Source: JADCRZ01 sp965200945 (GTDB lineage: Bacteria; Bacteroidota; Bacteroidia; Chitinophagales; Chitinophagaceae). From it: a stretch of 64,000 bases of DNA. The stretch spans positions 2,356,001 to 2,420,000 of the forward strand of contig OZ241749.1 of the NCBI GenBank assembly GCA_965200945.1, written 5' to 3'. Positions within the stretch are counted from its first letter, which is position 1. Every line of letters begins with the position of its first letter. The notes under the pieces are model-generated. The model did not search any database. It saw nothing but the letters and a program-made list of their open reading frames with translations, and had not been told where the DNA came from. Shown here piece by piece: positions 33,954-42,903 of this stretch. The position numbers and the translations under genes are program-made.

Positions 33954-35357
33954 ATGAATAATTCCTATCTGGACCTTGTAAATCAGACATTCAATTTCCC
34001 CCAGGAAGATTTCAAGCTCAACAAGAACAACACGCTTGAATTCAACGGTCTCGACATCAAAGCCATCATCGACAAATACGGAACTCCCCTCAAACTGACC
34101 TACCTGCCAAAGGTTGGCATGCAGATCGGTGAAGCCAAGCAGATGTTTGCCAACGCCTTCAAACGCTACAAGTACGAAGGCAAATACCAGTACTGCTACT
34201 GTACCAAAAGCTCGCATTTCTCCTTTATCGTGGAAGAAGCCCTCAAACACGATATCCACCTCGAAACTTCTTATGCGTACGATATCGAGATCATCAAAAA
34301 GCTGTACGAGAAAAAAAAGATCAGTAAAGACATATTCATCATCTGCAACGGTTACAAACAGCCGACCTATACTCGCCGCATCGCGAACCTCCTCAATACC
34401 GGCTTTAAGAATGTAATGCCGATCCTCGACAACAAGGAAGAACTGCGCGCCTACCGCAAATCGGTGAAGGTGCCGTTCAAGCTGGGCATCCGGGTGGCTA
34501 CGGAGGAAGAACCGACCTTTCCTTTTTACACTTCCCGCCTCGGCATGCGCGCCAAAGACATCCTTGAATTCTATGTAGACGAGATCGAAGGGTTCGAGAC
34601 CAAGTTCCAGCTGAAGATGCTGCACATCTTTCTCAATAAAGGCATCAAGGATGATATCTACTACTGGAGCGAGCTCAACAAGGTGATCAACCTTTACTGC
34701 CAGCTTAAGAAGATCTGTCCCGAACTGGATTCCATCAACATCGGCGGCGGCTTTCCCATCAAACACTCGCTGGGCTTTGATTACGACTACCAGTTCATGA
34801 TCAACGAGATCACCCGCAACATCAAGGTAGCCTGCAAAAAAGCCAAAGTAACGCAACCCGACATCTACACCGAGTTTGGAAGCTTTACCGTGGGCGAAAG
34901 CATGGCGCACATCTACAGCGTTACCGGACAAAAAGCACAGAACGACCGCGAGCTCTGGTATATGATCGACTCTTCTTTCATCACCACCCTTCCCGATACA
35001 TGGGGCATCGGTGAAAAATTCCTGCTGCTGCCCATCAACAAGTGGGACAATGAATACCAGCGCGTGGTGCTTGGAGGCATAACCTGCGACAGTCACGACT
35101 ACTACGATTCCGAAGAGCATATCAACGAAGTGTTTCTTCCCAAGATCGGCGACGACGAGCCTTTGTACCTGGGCTTTTTTCACACCGGCGCCTACCAGGA
35201 CCAGATCAGCGGATACGGCGGCATCAAACACTGCCTCATTCCGTCTCCCAAACACATCATCGTGGAAAGGGACAAGAACGGGAAACTGGTCGACTGGGTG
35301 TATGCAAAGGAACAGTCGGCCCAGAGCATGCTGAAGATCCTCGGTTATATCAAGTAA
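33954..35357 (+). CDS. Fold-type III PLP enzyme, arginine decarboxylase-like (Bacteroidota form)
   Basis: Predicted to decarboxylate arginine to agmatine for polyamine synthesis. The 467-residue protein has the alanine-racemase-like barrel: the PLP lysine is probably K85 in YCYCTKSSHFSF (normally YAVKAN-like), followed by IHLETSYAYDIEI, INIGGGFPIKHSLGFD (phosphate-binding glycine loop), a PDIYTEFGSFTVGESM strand, and the active-site region GGITCDSHDYYDSEEH with the catalytic Cys-Asp. It is shorter than the 630-residue E. coli SpeA and close to the form annotated as arginine decarboxylase in Flavobacteria. Substrate is from memory of that group; lysine or another amino acid is possible. Confidence 0.72.
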   Translation: MNNSYLDLVNQTFNFPQEDFKLNKNNTLEFNGLDIKAIIDKYGTPLKLTYLPKVGMQIGEAKQMFANAFKRYKYEGKYQYCYCTKSSHFSFIVEEALKHDIHLETSYAYDIEIIKKLYEKKKISKDIFIICNGYKQPTYTRRIANLLNTGFKNVMPILDNKEELRAYRKSVKVPFKLGIRVATEEEPTFPFYTSRLGMRAKDILEFYVDEIEGFETKFQLKMLHIFLNKGIKDDIYYWSELNKVINLYCQLKKICPELDSINIGGGFPIKHSLGFDYDYQFMINEITRNIKVACKKAKVTQPDIYTEFGSFTVGESMAHIYSVTGQKAQNDRELWYMIDSSFITTLPDTWGIGEKFLLLPINKWDNEYQRVVLGGITCDSHDYYDSEEHINEVFLPKIGDDEPLYLGFFHTGAYQDQISGYGGIKHCLIPSPKHIIVERDKNGKLVDWVYAKEQSAQSMLKILGYIK

Positions 35358-35370
35358 GTAAATTCAGCGT

Positions 35371-35827
35371 ATGAAAAAATTGTCTGCTCTCAGCACCCTG
35401 CTGCTGATGCTTTATTTGCATGCCCCGGCGCAAACTGCCGAAGACTCCGTAAAAACAGTGGTTGATAAATTATTCAGCGCCATGAAGGGCGCCGACGCCG
35501 CAGGCATCAGGGAAGTGTTTGCAGATAGTGCGCTGCTGCAATCCATTGTTCCTTTGAAAGAAGGAGGATTTACGGTAAAGAATGAGGCCATTCCTGATTT
35601 TGCGGCGAGCATCGCCAAGCTGCCGAAAGGAACCGCCGGATGAACGGATCAAATATGAAACCATTAAAACAGACGGCCCCCTCGCCATTGTGTAGACGCC
35701 CTACCAGTTTTATTACAACGGACAGTTCAACCATTGCGGCGTAAATTCGTTTCAGCTGGTTCGTATCAGAGGCGCCTGGAAGATCCAGTATATTATAGAT
35801 ACCCGCCGGAAAGGCGATTGCAAATAA
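35371..35827 (+). pseudogene. Broken NTF2-like (SnoaL-type) secreted protein gene
   Basis: A signal peptide (MKKLSALSTLLLMLYLHAPA) and the N-terminal half of an NTF2-like domain (VVDKLFSAMKGADAAGIREV, FADSALLQSIVP) run to a TGA at 35641. The continuation lies one base out of frame: DERIKYETIKTDGPLAIV, then a TAG at 35693-35695 in place of an expected tryptophan, then TPYQFYYNGQFNHCGVNSFQ and VRIRGAWKIQYIIDTRRKGD to a TAA at 35825-35827. So at least one frameshift (about 35620-35640) and one nonsense change are present. It starts 13 bases after the decarboxylase gene and was probably co-transcribed with it. Confidence 0.85.
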
Positions 35828-35830
35828 GCC

Positions 35831-37189
35831 CTAATTCTTCGTCACCTTGTATTTCTTGTTGACCTTCGGATTGTTGAAGTAATTGTTCAGATCTTCCTCG
35901 CTCAGGTTACCGGTGTCGATGGTAGGAATATCGATCAGCTGCACCTGGATCTGTTTTATATCGTCTCTCAGCTTTTTTACTTTTGACAGGATCTCGGGAT
36001 CGCGGTCGCCCAGCACAGCGTTGTCCGACAGGGAATATTCGAGCCGCCGGATGTTGGTACGGATCAGGGAAGCGGAATTCTGCTCATAGGATTTTGTAGG
36101 CGAAACAGCTTCTTTTACCGGAACCAGTGCCACACCCACACTGGGTAGAATGGTGCCCATGGTTTTTGAATCCTGCGTAGTGGAAAAGATCGTTCCTCCG
36201 AGGGCGGTAGAGCCTGATGCCAGATCGAAACCGGTACGGGTATTTTTGGTTTTCCGCACTTTTTTATCGAGCTCCTTGAAAGCGAATTTAAGCTGGAGGA
36301 TATAAAACTTTACATCTTTCACCGTACGTTCGTATTCTGCTGTACGCAGCGGAAAATTGAGGGCGCTTCTAACGTAAACCTTGACGATAGCAGTGTCGCG
36401 GTTCTGAAATTTGTTTACGCCAATGAATTTAAGGGTCAGCAAACGCTGTTTGGTAGTGTCACCCTCCTTTATAAAATCGAACGGAATGGGCCACACAAAT
36501 TCATCGTCGCATTTGGTGACCTGCTTATAATTCTTAAGGGGAATGCTGGCAAGCATGGAAATGGTCTCGATCGGAAAACTGCCTTCTTCACATTGCACCC
36601 TGAAATCAAGCGTGTCTCCTTCATCGATAAACACAACATCATTCACCGTGGTTTTCACCCTTGCCGGAATGATCTCGGTGCTGTAAAAAAGCAGGGAAAA
36701 AGTCGTGTCCACCCGGTCTTTTGGGTTTTTAAGGTTCTGGACGCCCACACTGACCTTGTAATTATTATCGTAGCGGAGCCGGCCAGAAAGAAAGAAAGAT
36801 TTTTCGGCCTTAAATGTCAGCAGGCCGTTGTCTTTGTTGATCCGCAGACCGACGGGCGCATTGCGGAGAAACCAGTAATAAGTTGATGGTTCTTTATTGA
36901 TATCCAACTTGTAGTTTAAAGTGGAATCTACATGGAGCGTAATGTATGGATTGAGATTGGTGATACGGAGCAGGGTATCTTCCGGTACCGGTAATTGGAT
37001 AGTGTCGGGCCGGGCAATGGCCTGAATGGTATCTTTTCGCACATCCAGAGGAATTGTATCACGCCTTTGAAGGGAATCACGCTTTGAGATGCTCTCCCGC
37101 TTAATCAGCGTATCGCGCTGAGCCAGCACCATACCATGAAAAGCGAACATAAACAACAGCAGGATGCCCAAGAATTTGTGTAGTGCCAT
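35831..37189 (-). CDS. Secreted hypothetical protein
   Basis: A 452-residue exported protein with a signal peptide (MALHKFLGILLLFMFAFHGM, cleaved about 23). A repetitive RDT/KDT-rich stretch follows (about 24-70), then beta-sandwich-like segments (ITLHVDSTLNYKLDINKEP, FFLSGRLRYDNNYKVSVGV) that may be Ig- or cadherin-like, a middle domain, and a C-terminal helical region (SASLIRTNIRRLEYSLSD, ILSKVKKLRDDIKQIQVQL) with coiled-coil character. I do not recognise the family. It converges on the broken NTF2-like gene three bases away and is followed upstream by Hsp20. Confidence 0.75.
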   Translation of the reverse strand: MALHKFLGILLLFMFAFHGMVLAQRDTLIKRESISKRDSLQRRDTIPLDVRKDTIQAIARPDTIQLPVPEDTLLRITNLNPYITLHVDSTLNYKLDINKEPSTYYWFLRNAPVGLRINKDNGLLTFKAEKSFFLSGRLRYDNNYKVSVGVQNLKNPKDRVDTTFSLLFYSTEIIPARVKTTVNDVVFIDEGDTLDFRVQCEEGSFPIETISMLASIPLKNYKQVTKCDDEFVWPIPFDFIKEGDTTKQRLLTLKFIGVNKFQNRDTAIVKVYVRSALNFPLRTAEYERTVKDVKFYILQLKFAFKELDKKVRKTKNTRTGFDLASGSTALGGTIFSTTQDSKTMGTILPSVGVALVPVKEAVSPTKSYEQNSASLIRTNIRRLEYSLSDNAVLGDRDPEILSKVKKLRDDIKQIQVQLIDIPTIDTGNLSEEDLNNYFNNPKVNKKYKVTKN

Positions 37190-37325
37190 TAATTCCTATA
37201 GATTGATTTTAGGCAATATTAGTTGTTTTAGCCAATAAAAAGACCTCTTTGTAAATGCTTTATAGGAACTGGCTGCTCTGTAAATTATTGCGCTGCCAAG
37301 GAATTTTCCTGTAAAAAAGCCGGAC

Positions 37326-37356
37326 AAAAAAAGCCCTGATGTGGAAACATCAGGGC
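37326..37356 (-). terminator. Intrinsic terminator of the Hsp20 gene
   Basis: Perfect ten-base stem GCCCTGATGT (37333-37342) and ACATCAGGGC (37347-37356), loop GGAA; on the minus strand a T-run follows (complement of 37326-37332). It lies 44 bases past the Hsp20 stop. Confidence 0.85.
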
Positions 37357-37399
37357 CTCTAACCAAAACCAACTGCTTATGAGAAAAAAATCAAATCAA

Positions 37400-37825
37400 T
37401 TACTGAATGGAAATCTGTTTCTTCACTTCTTTAGCCTGTTCTTTCTTAGGCAGGTGGAATTTCAACAATCCATTTTCATATTTAGCCTGGATGTTTTCTG
37501 AATCGATCTTGTCATCGAGGCTGAAGCTGCGTTTGAAGCTTTTGTAAGAGAATTCCCTGCGTACGCTTTTTACATCTTCGTTCTTCACTTCTTCTTTCTT
37601 TTCGTAGCCGATGGTGAGCAGGTTGTTCTCGATGCTTACCTGAAAGTCTTCCTTGTTCCTTCCGGGAGCATTCAGCTCGAGGTGATAGGCATCTGCAGTT
37701 TCAGAAACATTCACGGGCACGGAACCGTTGAGGCTGGAGTTCACGTTGGGCAAATCGTTCAGAAATTCGTTGAACAATCCGCTGAAACCAGGTACCGGTC
37801 TGTTGTTGAACTTTACGAGTGTCAT
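37400..37825 (-). CDS. Small heat-shock protein, Hsp20/alpha-crystallin family
   Basis: ATP-independent holdase chaperone of 141 residues, usual length. The alpha-crystallin domain spans about 38-135, with PVNVSETADAYHLELNAPG, KEDFQVSIENNLLTIGYEK, the EFSYKSFKRSFSLDD strand, and the A-x-x-x-n-G-L motif as AKYENGLLKFHLPKKE. A short QSIQ-like tail is present (VKKQISIQ). It is monocistronic with its own terminator and shares a 235-base divergent region with the bacilliredoxin gene, suggesting a stress-linked pair; no heat-shock operator was identified. Confidence 0.93.
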   Translation of the reverse strand: MTLVKFNNRPVPGFSGLFNEFLNDLPNVNSSLNGSVPVNVSETADAYHLELNAPGRNKEDFQVSIENNLLTIGYEKKEEVKNEDVKSVRREFSYKSFKRSFSLDDKIDSENIQAKYENGLLKFHLPKKEQAKEVKKQISIQ

Positions 37826-38018
37826 AGTAGTATGTTTTATAATTTATTTGAATTGATGTAGTGTTATTTTCAAATTGCGTACCGGTGCATTTTTTTGCCT
37901 TTGAAGGGTCATTTTTTCATTCTTTATGAATACAATCATGACACATTTACCGATTGCATATAAAAATACTGACAATACTTCCGAAATGGAACTGCTTCTA
38001 ATACGATGTGTTATTCCT

Positions 38019-38026
38019 TACCTTTG
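38019..38026 (+). promoter_or_regulatory. Candidate -7 element of the bacilliredoxin gene
   Basis: TACCTTTG fits TAnnTTTG, 34 bases before the ATG at 38061. Confidence 0.5.
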
Positions 38027-38060
38027 CATTTTATCCGATCATCTAACTCAATTTTAAAAA

Positions 38061-38474
38061 ATGTATCCCGAGCAAATAGTAGTTCCCATGAAGGAGGAAT
38101 TAACGGAAAATGGATTCGAAGAAATGCAGACACCTGAAGAAGTGAATGAACACCTGAAACAGTCCGGTACCACGCTTGTAGTGGTGAATTCGGTTTGCGG
38201 ATGTTCAGCCGGTACCGCCCGTCCGGGCGTGTTACTTGCCCTGCACCATGCCAACAAGAAGCCAGAGCATCTGTCGACCAGCTTTGCCGGTTTCGACCTG
38301 GATGCTGTAAAGGAGCTGCGCAAGCACCTGCTTCCTTATCCGCCCTCTTCTCCTGCCATCGGATTGTTTAAGGATGGCGAGCTTGTTCATTTCATCGAGC
38401 GCCACCAGATCGAAGGCCGTTCGGCCCAGATGATCGCCAAGAACCTGATGGCAGCATTCGAAGAATACTGCTAG
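38061..38474 (+). CDS. BrxA/BrxB family bacilliredoxin
   Basis: Thioredoxin-fold protein of 137 residues (DUF1094). The CGC active site is at C46 and C48 in VNSVCGCSAGTARPGV, and a C-terminal cysteine (C137) is conserved. In Bacillus such proteins remove bacillithiol from mixed disulfides; Bacteroidota also encode them, where the thiol partner is less clear. PYPPSSPAIGLFKDGELVHF is the thioredoxin cis-proline region. It has a good promoter and terminator and is divergent from Hsp20. Confidence 0.93.
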   Translation: MYPEQIVVPMKEELTENGFEEMQTPEEVNEHLKQSGTTLVVVNSVCGCSAGTARPGVLLALHHANKKPEHLSTSFAGFDLDAVKELRKHLLPYPPSSPAIGLFKDGELVHFIERHQIEGRSAQMIAKNLMAAFEEYC

Positions 38475-38489
38475 GCAAATCTCTTCCAA

Positions 38490-38524
38490 AAGCCTCTTCC
38501 AAACCAGGAAGGGGCTTTTTTGTA
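38490..38524 (+). terminator. Intrinsic terminator after the bacilliredoxin gene
   Basis: AAGCCTCTTCC (38491-38501) pairs with GGAAGGGGCTT (38508-38518), one mismatch, followed by a T-run, 16 bases past the stop. Confidence 0.75.
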
Positions 38525-38656
38525 ACTGCTCCTCACCGTTATAGCTTCTTCTCCTCCCATTATAACAGAGCATTTTAACTGCCCCCCACTATATTCGTTT
38601 TATTTTGCCTAATCTTGCAACTCCTTCAGGGTTGTTGATCTACTGAAAAAGTCATT

Positions 38657-39931
38657 ATGTATCCGAACTTGTATTATGCTTTCAAGGATTTATTTGGGGT
38701 TGAGTGGACAGGGCTTCGATTCATCAATTCATTCGGTTTTTTTGTGGCGCTTTCTTTTATCGCGGCCGCTGTAACCCTTTCATGGGAGCTGAGAAGAAAA
38801 AGCAGGTTGGGACTATTACATTATGAAGAAGAACAGCTGATCGTTGGCAAACCCGCCAGCGCCGGCGAATTGTTCACCAATTTCATCCTTGGATTTTTAC
38901 TTGGCTATAAGTTCATCGGGGCGTTTATATCAAAAAGTCCGCTCGCTGCCAACCCCTCCGATTTCATTTTTTCGCTGGAAGGAAGCTGGCCGATGGGCAT
39001 CGCGATCGGTTTGCTGTTCGCCGGTTTGAAATGGTGGGAGAAAAACAAACAGAAACTACCCTCGCCGCAGGAACGCACCATCCGCATCTGGCCGCAGGAC
39101 CGGGTAGGCGATCTCCTTATTTATGCCGCCATCTTTGGTTTCCTGGGCGCCAAAATTTTTCACAACCTCGAAAACTGGAACGACCTGGTCAGAGACCCGA
39201 TCGGCTCGCTGCTTTCGTTCAGCGGACTCACCTTTTACGGTGGGTTGATCTGCGCGGCACTGGCTATTTATACCTATGCGCGCAAACACAAGATCAATTT
39301 CTGGATCCTCAGCGATTCAGTTGCTCCCGGACTGATGCTGGCATATGCCCTTGGCCGCATTGGCTGCCAGGTGGCCGGCGATGGAGACTGGGGTATCCTG
39401 AACAGCGCGTATGTATCTACCGTACAGGGCAAAGCCGTGCCGGCAACAGCTGCGCAGTTTACCACTGCACTCCAGAACAGCCGTGAGTTTTACGAACACC
39501 AGTTCGACAGCCTGAACAATGTGCGGCACCTGGCTTTCCACACCGATGTATTGCCAACCTGGATGGTCGCTTATCCCTATCCGCACAACGTGGTGAATGA
39601 AGGCGTCAAGCTGGCCGACTGCACCGGGCAATACTGCGCTTATCTTCCCGTACCTGTGTTCCCGACGCCTTTTTATGAAACCGTTGTAGGCTTAGGTCTC
39701 TTTTTTATGCTGTGGGGTATACGCAAAAAGATCACTACGCCCGGCGTACTATTTGGCGTATACCTGATCGTGAACGGACTGGAAAGATTCTTTATAGAAA
39801 AGATCCGTATAAATACCAAATATGATTTCTTCGGATTTCACCCGACCCAGGCTGAGATCATTTCTTTCTTACTTGTTGTGGGTGGTATATTCATGATCTT
39901 CTATTTTAAGAAGAGGGCCCGGCCCGTTTAG
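38657..39931 (+). CDS. lgt: Prolipoprotein diacylglyceryl transferase
   Basis: Transfers diacylglycerol from phosphatidylglycerol to the lipobox cysteine of prolipoproteins, the first step of lipoprotein maturation. The 424-residue protein has about seven membrane helices. The signature region reads YALGRIGCQVAGDGDWGI, the Bacteroidota form of GRxxNF.NGE, and SGLTFYGGLICAALA corresponds to the MSFHGG helix with Tyr replacing His. It is longer than the E. coli enzyme (291) because of an inserted periplasmic loop (about 245-330) with ADCTGQYCAYLPVPVFPTP. The lipoproteins LVIVD and S8 peptidase in this window are expected substrates. Confidence 0.9.
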   Translation: MYPNLYYAFKDLFGVEWTGLRFINSFGFFVALSFIAAAVTLSWELRRKSRLGLLHYEEEQLIVGKPASAGELFTNFILGFLLGYKFIGAFISKSPLAANPSDFIFSLEGSWPMGIAIGLLFAGLKWWEKNKQKLPSPQERTIRIWPQDRVGDLLIYAAIFGFLGAKIFHNLENWNDLVRDPIGSLLSFSGLTFYGGLICAALAIYTYARKHKINFWILSDSVAPGLMLAYALGRIGCQVAGDGDWGILNSAYVSTVQGKAVPATAAQFTTALQNSREFYEHQFDSLNNVRHLAFHTDVLPTWMVAYPYPHNVVNEGVKLADCTGQYCAYLPVPVFPTPFYETVVGLGLFFMLWGIRKKITTPGVLFGVYLIVNGLERFFIEKIRINTKYDFFGFHPTQAEIISFLLVVGGIFMIFYFKKRARPV

Positions 39932-40266
39932 CCACCCCGGCTGACGCCCGTCTCCCTGCTACTTCAAATTCCGCAAGCTTTTTCCTGTTGGCTTACCCAC
40001 AGCGTTTGCTTTATTATTGCCTTCATCTGCTCGTTCATCCTCCTGTTATAAGGTTATTGTAAGAAGCAACAACCGCTCATCCGTTTTTTGTAACCTGCCG
40101 GGATGCTTCTGCGTCCCAGTTCCAGTCTCTTTCTTTTGTTGTGATGCATATAGGCTTACCGGTCCTCCGGAAAATAAGCCATCCAACACAAAACCCTGAT
40201 CCTTGCATTGCAAAGTACCTACTTTTACTTTGTAATACTCATAAGATAGTACTAAAACATACCAAA
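39932..40266 (+). promoter_or_regulatory. Intergenic region with promoter of the outer-membrane barrel gene
   Basis: No gene is seen in these 335 bases. A TTG at 40203-40205 and TACTTTG at 40226-40232 are spaced by 20 bases and fit the -33/-7 pattern of Bacteroidota; AGTACT-like sequences follow (40238-40254). The rest shows nothing I can name. Confidence 0.45.
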
Positions 40267-42720
40267 ATGAAAAAATTCTTACTTACCTCCACCCTCTTCA
40301 TTCTCCTGTGTTCTATGGGCCGGGCCCAGACCGGCACCGGAATCACCGGCCTTGTTCAGGATGCCGGTGCCCAACCGGTAGAAGGCATCACAGTAGCCCT
40401 TCTCCACGCAAAAGACTCTTCCACCCTTGCGACTCAGGTGTCTGACAAAACAGGCCGGTACGCTTTCAAGAACATCCCTGCAGGTAAGTACCTGCTCGCC
40501 CTCACCGGTGTAGGTTACACCAGAAATTATGTCGCCCCTTTCCCGGTTCAACAAAATCAATCTGTAGTAGCCATACAACCTGTTCACCTGCAGAGCCAGA
40601 CCAAAGACCTGGGTGCGGTTACGGTTGCTGCCCGCAAGCCGTTCATTGAGCAGAAGATCGACCGCACGGTTGTGAATGTAGACGCGGCCGTCACCAATAC
40701 CGGGGCTTCTGCCCTTGAAGTGCTGGAAAAGCTACCGGGCGTTACGGTAGACAAAGACGGTAATGTGAGCCTGAAAGGTAAATCAGCCGTAATGATTATG
40801 ATCGATGGCAAACCCTCTTACCTCTCCGGCGCCGAGCTCGTGAACCTGCTGCGCAACATGAACGCCAACCAGCTCGAACAGATCGAGCTGATGACCAACC
40901 CGCCCGCGAAATACGATGCCGCCGGCAACTCGGGGATCATCAATATCAAAACCAAGAAAAACAAACTGCAGGGTTTCAACGGCAGCCTCTCTGTCGGCTA
41001 CGGTCAGGGCAAAAGAGCCAGATCGAATAACAGCGTCAACCTGAACTACCGCATGGGAAAGATCAACGCTTTCGCCAACCTCTCTTTCAATGAAAACAAC
41101 CGCCTAAACTCGATTGACATTGAAAGAAAGTACAAGAACGACGACGGCAAGACCGTGAACGCGATCTTCCAGCAGACCTCCGACATGAAAAACCGCAACA
41201 GCAACCAGAACCTGAAAGCGGGCATGGATTTTTTCCTGAGCAAAAACACCACACTGGGCTTTGTGGCAAGCGGCTTTTTGTCGGCCCAGCATTCAAATGC
41301 CACCAACACCAGCTTCCTGAAAAACGCCGCAGGCATTACCGACTCGATCGTATATTCTACCAACAACGGAAAAGAACCCTGGAAAAATGCTTCCCTCAAT
41401 CTCAACTTCCGCCACCAGTTCGATTCCACCGGTAAGGAGCTCACCGCAGACTTGGATTATATTCATTATGCGGCGGACGGTGATCAGCATTTCGTGAACA
41501 CCTCCTACAAACCAGGCTGGATAAAGATGACGGAAACTTCCCTCCAGGCCCAGCTGCCTGTGAATGTCGACATCTACTCTGCCAAAGCCGATTACGCACA
41601 GACTCTGAAATATGGGATCAAGTTCGAAACGGGCGTAAAATCGAGCTACGTGCAAACCACCAACAGCGCCAATTACCAGACACTCACAGCCGGTGAATGG
41701 AAAACCGACTGGGGCAAGACGAACGATTTCGACTACACTGAGAACATCAATGCCGCCTATGTCAATTTCAACAAACAGATCAAAAAAGTAGGCATCCAGG
41801 CGGGTCTGCGCTTCGAGAACACAAATTCAAAAGGCGTGCAGGGCGGAAACCCGCAACGGCAGGACTCTTCTTTCCGTCGCAGCTACAACAACCTGTTCCC
41901 TACCGTATATGTAAGCTATGCCGCCAATAAAAAGAACCAGTTCGGCCTCAACATCGGCAGAAGGATCGACCGCCCTGCCTACCAGGACCTGAACCCTTTT
42001 CTTTTCTTTATCGACAACTATACCTATGAATCGGGTAACCCCTACCTTAAACCACAATTTTCCAGCAACGTGGAGCTGTCGCACACCTACAAAGGATTCC
42101 TGACCACGACCGTCAACTACAGCGAAACCCGGAATTATTTCATGCAGACCTTCGAGCAGTCGGGCTATGCCACGGTGCTGCGCAACGGCAACATCGGGCT
42201 GAGAAGGAACGCCGGCGTGGCGGTGAGCGCACAGGTGCCTGTTCAGAAATGGTGGACGGCCATCCTGTATACCAACTACAACTACAACAGGTTCACCGGC
42301 ATGCTGTACGGCGAACAGCTGAAGATATCGGCCGGCACCGTGCTGCTGAATGTAAACAACCTGTTTAAATTCGATCATGGCTGGAGTGCGGAGCTGTCGG
42401 GCTTTTACCGCTCGAAAGGGGTGGAAGGACAGATCCTGATCAATCCGCTCGGACAGGTTTCCAGCGGTGTGGCGAAACAGATCCTGAAAAACAAGGGAAG
42501 CCTGAAGCTCAATGTGCGTGACCTGTTTTATACCCAGAAGACCAGCGGGACCATCAATTTCCAGAAAACCGAAGCCCATTTCTCCAACAGGCCCGACTCA
42601 AGGGTGGTGAACCTTACGTTCAGCTACCGGTTCGGCAAACCCCTTAAAGCCGTTCAGAACAACCGCAGAACAGGCGGCTCGTCTGAAGAACAGAACAGGG
42701 TAAAGATGGGAGGAAATTAA
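40267..42720 (+). CDS. Outer-membrane beta-barrel protein with carboxypeptidase-regulatory-like and plug domains
   Basis: Predicted TonB-dependent-receptor-like barrel of 817 residues. Signal peptide MKKFLLTSTLFILLCSMGRA, a carboxypeptidase-regulatory-like domain (about 25-100, ITGLVQDAGAQPVEGITVAL), a plug (about 110-240, SALEVLEKLPGVTVDKDGN, MIMIDGKPSYLSGAEL, KYDAAGNSGIINIKTKK) and an OMP_b-brl_3-type barrel (about 380-800) ending in an aromatic strand FSYRFGKP before a short tail. The start at 40267 heads the signal peptide. Ligand unknown; there is no SusD-like partner next to it. A decayed copy lies at 14893-16200. Confidence 0.9.
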   Translation: MKKFLLTSTLFILLCSMGRAQTGTGITGLVQDAGAQPVEGITVALLHAKDSSTLATQVSDKTGRYAFKNIPAGKYLLALTGVGYTRNYVAPFPVQQNQSVVAIQPVHLQSQTKDLGAVTVAARKPFIEQKIDRTVVNVDAAVTNTGASALEVLEKLPGVTVDKDGNVSLKGKSAVMIMIDGKPSYLSGAELVNLLRNMNANQLEQIELMTNPPAKYDAAGNSGIINIKTKKNKLQGFNGSLSVGYGQGKRARSNNSVNLNYRMGKINAFANLSFNENNRLNSIDIERKYKNDDGKTVNAIFQQTSDMKNRNSNQNLKAGMDFFLSKNTTLGFVASGFLSAQHSNATNTSFLKNAAGITDSIVYSTNNGKEPWKNASLNLNFRHQFDSTGKELTADLDYIHYAADGDQHFVNTSYKPGWIKMTETSLQAQLPVNVDIYSAKADYAQTLKYGIKFETGVKSSYVQTTNSANYQTLTAGEWKTDWGKTNDFDYTENINAAYVNFNKQIKKVGIQAGLRFENTNSKGVQGGNPQRQDSSFRRSYNNLFPTVYVSYAANKKNQFGLNIGRRIDRPAYQDLNPFLFFIDNYTYESGNPYLKPQFSSNVELSHTYKGFLTTTVNYSETRNYFMQTFEQSGYATVLRNGNIGLRRNAGVAVSAQVPVQKWWTAILYTNYNYNRFTGMLYGEQLKISAGTVLLNVNNLFKFDHGWSAELSGFYRSKGVEGQILINPLGQVSSGVAKQILKNKGSLKLNVRDLFYTQKTSGTINFQKTEAHFSNRPDSRVVNLTFSYRFGKPLKAVQNNRRTGGSSEEQNRVKMGGN

Positions 42721-42757
42721 AGAGCGCAACCAGTTGTTGGTTTTAGTTTGAAGTGCA

Positions 42758-42830
42758 AGGCGTGCCACTGGTAGATTGAGAAATGGACAGCTCAACCTAC
42801 CCGTGGCACGCCTGCTTTTGCAAAAAGCAG
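42758..42830 (+). terminator. Double hairpin after the barrel gene
   Basis: AGGCGTGCCAC (42758-42768) pairs perfectly with GTGGCACGCCT (42803-42813), with inner near-pairing GGTAGATTGAG/CTCAACCTACC. A second hairpin CTGCTTTT/AAAAGCAG follows at 42812-42830. They probably terminate the barrel transcript, though a clean T-run is missing. Confidence 0.5.
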
Positions 42831-42903
42831 GAGGCCGGCCGTTAACAGCTATTCCCTTTCTTCCTATCTTTACGGCCTTTCCAAACTACTTCAAATCCCT
42901 GAT

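Noticed and set aside
33894..35255. 453-codon minus-strand frame opposite the decarboxylase gene
   Set aside because: Shadow of a clear PLP enzyme; Val/Asp/Phe-rich antisense composition.
35693..35695. Possible recoded TAG (pyrrolysine-type) in the NTF2-like gene
   Set aside because: A frameshift lies just upstream and no other in-frame TAG use is seen in the window, so decay is simpler.
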